Assembly: GCF_021869535.1 (NCBI RefSeq)
Contig: NW_026262690.1
Span: 86,597,995 to 86,661,994, forward strand
Source: Mytilus californianus
Taxonomy: Eukaryota > Mollusca > Bivalvia > Mytilida > Mytilidae
Length of the DNA stretch: 64,000 nt
Reading direction: 5' to 3'
Shown here: positions 61,301 through 64,000 of the stretch, piece after piece
Position numbering within the stretch: the first letter of the stretch is position 1
Layout of the letters: every line of letters begins with the position of its first letter
The notes under the pieces: model-generated
Databases searched by the model: none
What the model saw: the letters and a program-made list of their open reading frames with translations, nothing else
Told to the model about the DNA's origin: nothing
Translations under genes and position numbers: made by a program

Positions 61301-63382
61301 GTCAAAAGATTATTTACTCTGATAATCTGCAAAATTAGTATAAACATTTTGTCCCATTAGTTTATACTTCTCCCTACCATATGCCATTCTATCTTCTACA
61401 GTCTTTTGCCATTTTTTCCCCTTGCTATGAAATGTAACAATTGTATCTTTCAAAACTTAGAGTGAATTTAAGATCAATTAGACACATACTCTATTTCAAT
61501 ATAACATGTATAAGATGACTTAATTCTGAATTTTCATATTTCTTGATTTTTTTTTTTTCCTTCTTAAAATTGAAAATTTGGTAATTTGGTAATTTGCTTG
61601 TAGATTTAAATTTATGTGGTAAAAAAAGAAATCAGCTGATTTTTTTTTGTTTTTTTTTTTTTTTTTTATGAAATCTAGCCATGTATAAAATACAGATTTA
61701 GATACTTACTTTGTGATTTTAACAGGTAATTTTCTATCCAGTAGAGAGCTACAGCAGCATCATAAGCATCATTTATCGTAAACAAATTTTTAGGTGGATT
61801 TTTGAAATATCTCCTGTCTGGTGGGTTTGGTAGTTCAGCATTAGTGACTCCAGAGTCAAGATCGGCATCTGTTGGTGCTGGGATTTGATATTGAAGTCCA
61901 ACACTTATAATAAGGTGGTCATATGGCACCACAGTCCCATTGTTTACAATCACTAATTTCTTTTTTCTATCTATATTTGTCATTTTACCGTACACAACAT
62001 TAATCCAAGTCCGCAGAGAAATATTGGCATAGTTTTCCTGCCCATAACAGAAATCGTTTCCTAACATCTGATCCCTGAGTTCATCAGGAGCCATCTCACC
62101 TGGTAATCCATGGGGTGAAACCAATGTTAAGTTGTTAAATCTTAAATGAGGACTGAAAACAGAGAAAAGGGCAATATAAATCAACAAGGGAGATAATAAA
62201 AGAAATTTTTTTTAAACCTAATTCAAAACATTTATATGCTGTTGATTGTTCCATTGTGTTTTAATTCAAAGTGATTGTAATAAAGAAAATTATTGGGGAA
62301 TCTTGTAAAATTAAGAAAATCTATGGTGATTCATGTAAGATTGTTAGGTTAACTCTCATGAAATATCACAACTTTTTCTCATTTTTTCCCCATTTCAATA
62401 TCATCATGGTCATTAAACATAGTGCTGTTGAAGACTGTAAGCTGACTCTAGTGTTTTGGTTTTATGTGTTATCGGGTTGCTGTCTCATTAATGTATACCT
62501 CATATTTCTTATTCAATGTGTAAACATCTTTTAAAGACCTGTGGCTCTTTTCACAAAAAATCTTTCAGTATAACTTACGATAAATTTTAAACTTGAGTTA
62601 CCGTGCAGCAAATTATATCATATTACTTCCGTCTTTGAGTAAAAAATTATGTTGAACGGAACTGTACTGTTTTTGTTTTAATTTTTTCTAAAAAAAAAAA
62701 AATAAGTATGCAAAAAGATTAGAACTACTTCTTACCAGTATGCCAACTGCTCCAAAAATCCTATACCAACATTGGATGCACCAACAACAACTATCCTGGC
62801 ATTTATTGTTACCTTGATAATAAAATGTAAAATATGTTAATTAAACTGTTAACACAGAGATATGTCTCGCCTATTTGTTATTTTGATCATGCAAATGTTG
62901 AAATTAAAATTACAATACTTTAACATGTAAGTTATGCAAATAATCAAAGTCAATGAACCATGACTGAATGTACAGGGCTAAACAGTCTCCATGGAAATGA
63001 GATGTGCCAATGCTAATACAACTGCAAACCAAATACCATTGACTTTTCATAAGTCGTTCCCTTTAAACAAACCTAAACACAAACATTAGCTTGTAAACTA
63101 TGTAAAAGTTTCAAAGTCAATGAACCATAATTAGGGGGTGGGGTTATATAATCTCCATGGAAATGAAACTTGCAAATGCCAATACATTTGCATACTGAAT
63201 ATCATTGACTTAACATTAGTGGTTCATCTTAAACTGACCTAATCACAAACTAATACATGTAAACTAAGCAAAAGTTTCAAAGTCAAGGCGAGACAATTAA
63301 ATCACTCGTAAATGAAATAAAAATATTATTGTTTTGTATTTGAATACCTACTGTATCACTTGTTTCAATGATTCTTGCATTT
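25323..63382 (-). CDS. CFAP61: CFAP61, C-terminal half (partial; 5' end beyond window)
   Basis: Exons read leftwards: 63382-63352 (tentative), 62812-62736, 62152-61710, 61173-61058, 53985-53806, 52835-52787, 52298-52129, 37003-36880, 32713-32637, 31208-31104, 29781-29678, 28689-28599, 26685-26626, 25463-25323. All junctions are GT-AG and phases are continuous; about 588 codons end in a TAA stop. The exon at 62812-62736 encodes a Rossmann-type motif, [16 protein letters not shown], and the next exon continues the dinucleotide-binding fold. Diagnostic stretches further on include [29 protein letters not shown] and, at the C-terminus, [13 protein letters not shown]. In Chlamydomonas and vertebrates CFAP61 belongs to the calmodulin- and spoke-associated complex at the base of radial spokes and is needed for normal ciliary and flagellar motility. 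The bound nucleotide, if any, is not settled by sequence. Large introns (up to 15.1 kb) hold most of the window's repeats and a nested GPCR gene. Confidence 0.88.
25528..25735. mobile_element. MITE with TA target-site duplication
   Basis: Terminal inverted repeats CTGTGGATTCATTTATTTTC and its near-mirror end in GAATCCACAG, flanked by TA on both sides. The paralogous site in block A (near 9690) reads CGCACTATCACAC with a single TA and no insert. This is a direct empty-site comparison that confirms both ends and the 2-bp duplication. It lies in the last CFAP61 intron. Confidence 0.88.
26686..28598. other. CFAP61 intron, 1.9 kb, with one inverted-repeat element
   Basis: 27,378-27,585 begins TACTGTTAATTCAGAAATGA and ends near CACAATAATTTTTAATAC. 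It is related to 35,153-35,345 (both contain TAATGCGACT and TTTGTCCATTCTTCAAAAAT). A short direct repeat of CCTAGTTTCAAGGTTTTGTC type lies near 28,082 and 28,125. The rest shows nothing recognisable. Confidence 0.5.
29805..30056. mobile_element. Nested pair of the CTGTGGATTC MITE family
   Basis: A complete copy, 29,873-30,054, has CTGTGGATTCATTTATTTTC at one end, AATCCACAG at the other and TA on each side. It sits against the 5' portion of another copy (29,806-29,870, beginning ACTGTGGATTTATTTATTTG), as though inserted into it. Confidence 0.75.
30214..30413 (+). repeat. 102-bp direct tandem duplication
   Basis: CCATTGGCAAAAGGGTCAAG at 30,214 and CCATTGGCAAAAGAGTCAAG at 30,316 start two nearly identical units. 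It lies in a CFAP61 intron. Confidence 0.8.
30498..30668 (-). repeat. Imperfect minisatellite
   Basis: Five variants of TGTAGACTTATATATTTGAC are spaced about 35-50 bp apart. It makes a repetitive short reading frame (VKYISLQ) on the - strand that is not taken as a gene. Confidence 0.65.
30686..30870 (-). repeat. Dispersed repeat, reverse copy
   Basis: GGGAGATGTGGTATGACTGC, CCAATGAGGCAACTAC and GCTATAAAAGGCC are shared with 33,455-33,640 and, in the opposite orientation, 49,590-50,030. Confidence 0.6.
31613..32426. repeat. Large near-perfect palindrome (352-bp arms, 110-bp loop)
   Basis: 31,613-31,964 and 32,075-32,426 are reverse complements with only about 15 mismatches by eye. The outer ends are TTATTGCGAACCCAATG and its mirror. 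The spacer is A/T rich. It lies in the CFAP61 intron between exons 31,104-31,208 and 32,637-32,713. No coding capacity was seen; a young fold-back element or inverted duplication. Confidence 0.85.
32915..33135 (+). repeat. Dispersed repeat with GGAC/GGAT-rich tail, copy 1
   Basis: GTGATGAATCTGAAAACGCA, then TTCAGAAATCCTTGTATTGT, then a GGACGGATGGACGGACTGAC-type microsatellite and GTAAAACAGTATACCC. It ends GCAGGGGTATAA. The same order occurs at 50,788-51,030. Confidence 0.7.
33455..33640 (-). repeat. Dispersed repeat, reverse copy
   Basis: AGATGTGGCATGACTGCCAA, TGAGACAACTATTCACC and GCTATAAAAGGCCC are shared with 30,686-30,870. Confidence 0.6.
34362..34762 (+). mobile_element. Inverted-repeat element of the TTAAGGATGTACTTAGGT family, diverged
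   Basis: Starts TTAATGATGTACTCAGGTCA and ends ATTTCACCTAACG..AAACTTAA. The body (TTTTTGTCAGATGTTCGGAC and on) matches 44,896-45,065 and 46,150-46,546. Confidence 0.65.
35153..35345. mobile_element. Small inverted-repeat element, same family as 27,378-27,585
   Basis: Starts TTACTGTGTATTGAGAAATT and ends CGCAATAATTTCTGATTTC, with shared internal TAATGCGACT and TTTGTCCATTCTTCAAAAAT. Confidence 0.5.
35391..35958 (+). repeat. Tandem repeat, four units of about 140-146 bp
   Basis: TTGTTTAAAGTTAATTC recurs near 35,391, 35,532, 35,678 and 35,821, each followed by GACAAACTTCAAAGTC and CAAAATTCTGTTGACA. It lies in a CFAP61 intron. Confidence 0.75.
37478..38036 (+). repeat. BIV160/pearl-type element, second copy (three units)
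   Basis: The left end AATAAAAGAACAGAGTTCCA and right end GCAGGGGACAAAAAA match 13,190-14,050. Units of about 163-165 bp carry AAGGGGCATAACTCTTTTAA and TGGCAAGAATTGTACC. They resemble one another more than they do the first array, which suggests local homogenisation. Confidence 0.72.
38040..42258. other. CFAP61 intron sequence with scattered small repeats
   Basis: Contents recognised: a fragment of the 19,846 repeat family at 39,255-39,335 (GACGAGCGTTTTGTCTAC); a decayed CTGTGGATTC-family MITE at about 39,737-39,932; and an 87-bp direct duplication at 40,037-40,210 (AGAAGCTACGATTTAACAA). No exon or gene was supported in the remainder. Confidence 0.5.
42259..42467. mobile_element. Fold-back element of about 210 bp
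   Basis: TGATGAAAACTAACC and GAGGGTTAGCCATACGTGCA on the left are mirrored by GGTTAGTTTTCATCA and TGCATGGCTAATCCTC on the right. It lies about 570 bp upstream of the GPCR start. Confidence 0.6.
42820..43013 (+). promoter_or_regulatory. GPCR 5' leader: possible splice acceptor and upstream ORFs
   Basis: A pyrimidine-rich TTTTGTTTCTTGTTTCAG ends at 42821 and could be the acceptor of a 5' UTR exon. Between it and the GPCR start are several short upstream ORFs, including 42967-43005 (12 codons plus stop) and 43002-43013 (ATG AAA TCT TGA). If the leader is transcribed as drawn, they could dampen translation. The transcript start is not visible from sequence. Confidence 0.35.
43040..44161 (+). CDS. 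Adenosine-receptor-like class A GPCR, intronless, nested in a CFAP61 intron
   Basis: Single-exon 373-aa seven-helix receptor. Landmarks: E12 and GN (22-23) in TM1, LALAD (47-51) in TM2, C76 opening TM3, T87, ERF (100-102) in place of [11 protein letters not shown] (136-143) ending TM4, C152 and F154 in ECL2, CWLP (235-238) and N243 in TM6, H269 and NPFLY (275-279) in TM7, then C295 as a likely palmitoylation site and a polar Ser/Asn-rich tail. From my memory of human A2A, E12, T87, F154, N243 and H269 match its ligand-pocket residues E13, T88, F168, N253 and H278, whereas L155 replaces E169. It is probably an adenosine or related purine receptor; the ligand is unproven. The start chosen is the first ATG of the frame; the preceding in-frame TTG at 43010 is not a likely start. 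It lies antisense to CFAP61 in the 37003-52129 intron. Confidence 0.88.
   Translation: MDTTSQVYISLEVVIGAISVVGNTMVLLAIYKNMKLRTVTNTFIGSLALADLLVGILVSPLAALSYLGLPADYMWCVFTNSVIVVFTQISIFNLCAIAVERFIAIKSPYFYQEHLTIKVAIIISIIAWIAGMIVGFTPMFGWNLGPMTDNKCAFLSVIDMNYLVYFNFFGFVLTPLVIMLLIYLYIYYIVRQQLVKIAALEIVNQNAQKKQKLNFAKEVKAAKSLAIVIGVFALCWLPIHILNSISLICKGNNCIYPYKLLLAGILLSHINSAVNPFLYAIGNSQFQLAFKRMFCGKGAVSWQHTLTEQEISAMTRNAAMAKAKSTNSGFNSINSGPKTTDNDSESSTENNLNTETKTNDNVGNGQMNPVFYV
44399..44404 (+). other. Candidate poly(A) signal of the GPCR gene
   Basis: AATAAA lies about 240 nt after the GPCR stop codon in A-rich sequence. It is a plausible 3' end signal only. Confidence 0.4.
44896..45065 (+). mobile_element. Truncated copy of the TTAAGGATGTACTTAGGT element
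   Basis: Starts TTAAGGATGTACTTAGGTCA and keeps the first 170 bp, to TTACCAAAATTTAAGCAAA; the right half is missing. Confidence 0.7.
45420..45625 (+). repeat. Purine-rich low-complexity tract
   Basis: Recurrent GGGATATAGG, GGGTAAAAAGT and GGAAAAAAG blocks. No gene was recognised. Confidence 0.4.
45850..46100 (+). repeat. Dispersed SINE-like repeat with tRNA-style box
   Basis: Starts TGATTGATTGATTGTTGGTG, then TTTAACGCCACTTTACGC, GAAAACTGGCAATCCTAGTC, GCACCTTGC and GGGTTCAAATTCACAACC (B-box-like). Related to 50,276-50,653. Confidence 0.55.
46150..46546. mobile_element. Complete inverted-repeat element with 20-bp perfect ends and TTAA flanks
   Basis: TTAAGGATGTACTTAGGTGA at the left is exactly mirrored at the right end (TCACCTAAGTACATCCTTAA). 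If TTAA is the target duplication, a piggyBac-type origin is possible; the outer bases may instead belong to the inverted repeat. No transposase is encoded. Confidence 0.75.
47485..47915 (+). repeat. Dispersed repeat with uninterrupted but non-genic frame
   Basis: Begins near GTCAGTTTTTATGGTCTTCC, contains GAAAGTGCCACCCTCTCTGC, and ends GCAACCAACAATCAA. Its higher G+C stands out from the surroundings. The 82-codon frame inside lacks any recognised domain. I recall this as a common bivalve repeat. Confidence 0.45.
48210..48625 (+). repeat. Two-unit tandem repeat (about 175 bp) with GGACAGAC tail
   Basis: TTGCAATTTTCCA, GGGCATAAC, GTGTATGAGTTTCATAAAAT and GGCAAACTTAAGTTAGAGTG each occur twice. 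The element ends with GACAGACAGACGGACAG and GGGGCATAAAT. Its organisation parallels the BIV160-type and (ACGG)n-tailed families. Confidence 0.6.
49590..50030 (+). repeat. Dispersed repeat, forward copy
   Basis: CCCAAGTCAGGAGCCTGTAA, GGGGCCTTTTATAGCTGAC and GAGAGTTGTCTCATTGGCAC, followed by a partial repeat of the tail (ATGTCTCATTGACAATCACA). It lies in the 15-kb CFAP61 intron. Confidence 0.6.
50276..50653 (+). repeat. SINE-like repeat with internal 113-bp tandem duplication
   Basis: Shares AAAACTGGCAATCCTAGT and GCACCTTGC with 45,850-46,100. The B-box-like segment TTGGGGTTTGAACTCACAAC occurs twice because 50,428-50,540 is duplicated as 50,541-50,653. Confidence 0.65.
50788..51030 (+). repeat. 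Dispersed repeat with GGAC/GGAT-rich tail, copy 2
   Basis: Same order of segments as 32,915-33,135: GTGATGAATCTGAAAACGCA, TTCAGAAATCCTTGTATTGT, a GGAC/GGAT microsatellite and GTAAAACAGTATACCC. It ends GCAGGGGTATAA. Confidence 0.7.
51031..52128. other. CFAP61 intron sequence, nothing recognised
   Basis: A+T-rich sequence immediately upstream, on the + strand, of the exon at 52,129-52,298. No repeat or reading frame of note. Confidence 0.5.
54097..54222. mobile_element. Small inverted-repeat element (about 126 bp)
   Basis: TACTGTAAATTCAGAAAT at the left and ATCAGAATTTACAGTA at the right are mirror images. It lies in the CFAP61 intron between exons 53,806-53,985 and 61,058-61,173. Confidence 0.6.
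55301..55433. mobile_element. 133-bp inverted-repeat element with G/C homopolymer arms
   Basis: TCAGATGTGGATCCAG, an A run and then a G run at the left are mirrored by C and T runs and CTGGATCCGCATCTGA at the right. TA lies on both sides, fitting a Tc1/mariner-type MITE. Confidence 0.7.
56145..56235 (-). repeat. tRNA-like sequence, probable SINE head
   Basis: The - strand reads CCGGTAGCAGTGG (A-box-like), then GGTTCGAATCCCGTG (a good B box). The acceptor and T-stem halves pair poorly and the interval between boxes is long, so a functional tRNA is unlikely. It lies in the segment that interrupts the tandem-repeat element. Confidence 0.4.
56456..56878. mobile_element. Fold-back element of about 420 bp
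   Basis: TTGTACCTTTTTGCATGGAC and TGGCTCAT at the left are mirrored by ATGAGCAAGCCCATGCGAAA and AGGTACAA at the right. Confidence 0.55.
59395..59690 (+). repeat. (ACGG)n-tailed dispersed repeat
   Basis: CCCCACTCGCACTATCATTT, TGTTCAGTGGACCGTGAAAT and TAAGTTTCAAGTTGAATGGA, then GACGGACGGACGGACGGACG and CCCCTAGGTGGGGCATAAAA. Degenerate relatives of the first half flank the CFAP61 terminal exons (for example 9685-9870 and 25,745-25,930). Reading frames rich in RTDG or SVRP are microsatellite by-products. Confidence 0.65.
59691..61057. other. CFAP61 intron sequence, nothing recognised
   Basis: A+T-rich sequence, including a short ATAT tract near 59,800. A 62-codon frame at 59,992-60,180 has no recognisable domain and is not called. 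Confidence 0.45.
62860..63300 (+). repeat. Three-unit tandem repeat bounded by short inverted ends
   Basis: Starts GATATGTCTCGCCTA and ends AAGGCGAGACA, so TGTCTCGCC is mirrored. Units contain TCAATGAACCATGA, TCTCCATGGAAATGA and CCAATGCTAATACA. It lies between the last two CFAP61 exons seen in the window. Confidence 0.6.
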
Positions 63383-64000
63383 CTATTTTAGCAGCAAATT
63401 AGGAAAAACTAAATAGTAACTTCAAAGATAACTAAGTCAACTAAGGGATATTCAATTTAAATATCCCCTGAATTAAAAAGCATAAAATTGCTTCTGTGGG
63501 TGGCTATTCAATTTTCAGTGTGCCTTCATAAGGTAAGGTTGCATGTTTTCAAGGAAAAACTCTGATTTCATTTGTGCTTTACCGGTACTTCATATCTTTT
63601 GAAAGCACACTTCCCAACAAGAAAATTTTCCTGATGTCAAAAGTTCTTATCCCCCATAATAAAGCTTATAAAAATAAGCAAAAATTCACTTATACACAGG
63701 AAAGCTCCACTTTCCTATATTCTTACAGTGGATTATTTTGCAATTTCAGGTCCAAAACCTATTTGCAAGGTTATCTTTTCACTTTTTTCTTGTCTATGAT
63801 TCTTATGTTTTTTTCAAAATAGAATTTAAATGAGGGGATATTTTTACAGTTTCCTCTTGATTGCAAAATAAGCAAAAATACATTCCTTGTTAAAATTTCC
63901 CATTTTCAATAAATAATTTTATATTCTTTGAGTATCAAATAAAGGATACTACATGTCACTATCTTATATCATGCTCAATTCCAACTTTGAAGTTTCTGTT
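63383..64000. other. Right edge of window, CFAP61 intron
   Basis: No further CFAP61 exon in phase was recognised here. The missing N-terminal half of the gene must lie to the right. Confidence 0.4.

Overview
The window reads as nuclear DNA of a bivalve mollusc, most likely a marine mussel (Mytilidae). It is strongly A+T rich, its genes have GT-AG introns, and it is crowded with bivalve-type repeats: Penelope-like retroelement pieces, 160-bp BIV160/pearl-type tandem arrays, (ACGG)n-tailed repeats and many short inverted-repeat elements. The organism call is inference from gene families and repeat style.

Layout. (1) 1-12,966: block A on the + strand. It holds a complete six-exon IFI44-like gene (TLDc domain plus dynamin-like GTPase; CDS 108-8625, 467 aa). 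Behind it lie orphan copies of the last exon of CFAP61 on the - strand (three copies, two of them in a perfect 631-bp tandem duplication) and a truncated copy of the last IFI44-like exon. (2) 12,967-18,560: a gene-poor spacer with a BIV160-type element, a decayed TRIM/NHL-like C-terminal fragment, a Penelope-like RT fragment and small inverted-repeat elements. (3) 18,560-24,800: block B, a second complete IFI44-like gene with the same six-exon structure (CDS 18,666-24,376, 467 aa). (4) 25,323-63,382, - strand: the C-terminal half of the cilia/flagella protein CFAP61. Fourteen exons (one short and tentative) join in phase to about 588 codons; the 5' part lies beyond the right edge. It is convergent with IFI44-like gene B. 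(5) 43,040-44,161, + strand: a complete intronless adenosine-receptor-like GPCR nested antisense in a 15-kb CFAP61 intron.

Block A is a segmental duplicate of block B plus the 3' end of CFAP61. Homology runs from the window start and stops at about 12,966 (matching about 26,548), inside the last CFAP61 intron, so only the terminal CFAP61 exon was carried along. The block then rearranged further by nested tandem duplication and received its own insertions.

The two IFI44-like proteins are identical over the two exons carrying the P-loop and DxxG motifs (0 of 115 residues differ, with 24 silent changes) but differ at 35 of 173 residues in the TLDc exon. This is the most biologically suggestive signal here: a fixed GTPase engine with a fast-changing N-terminal domain. 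I found no prokaryotic-type system, CRISPR array or complete autonomous transposon.
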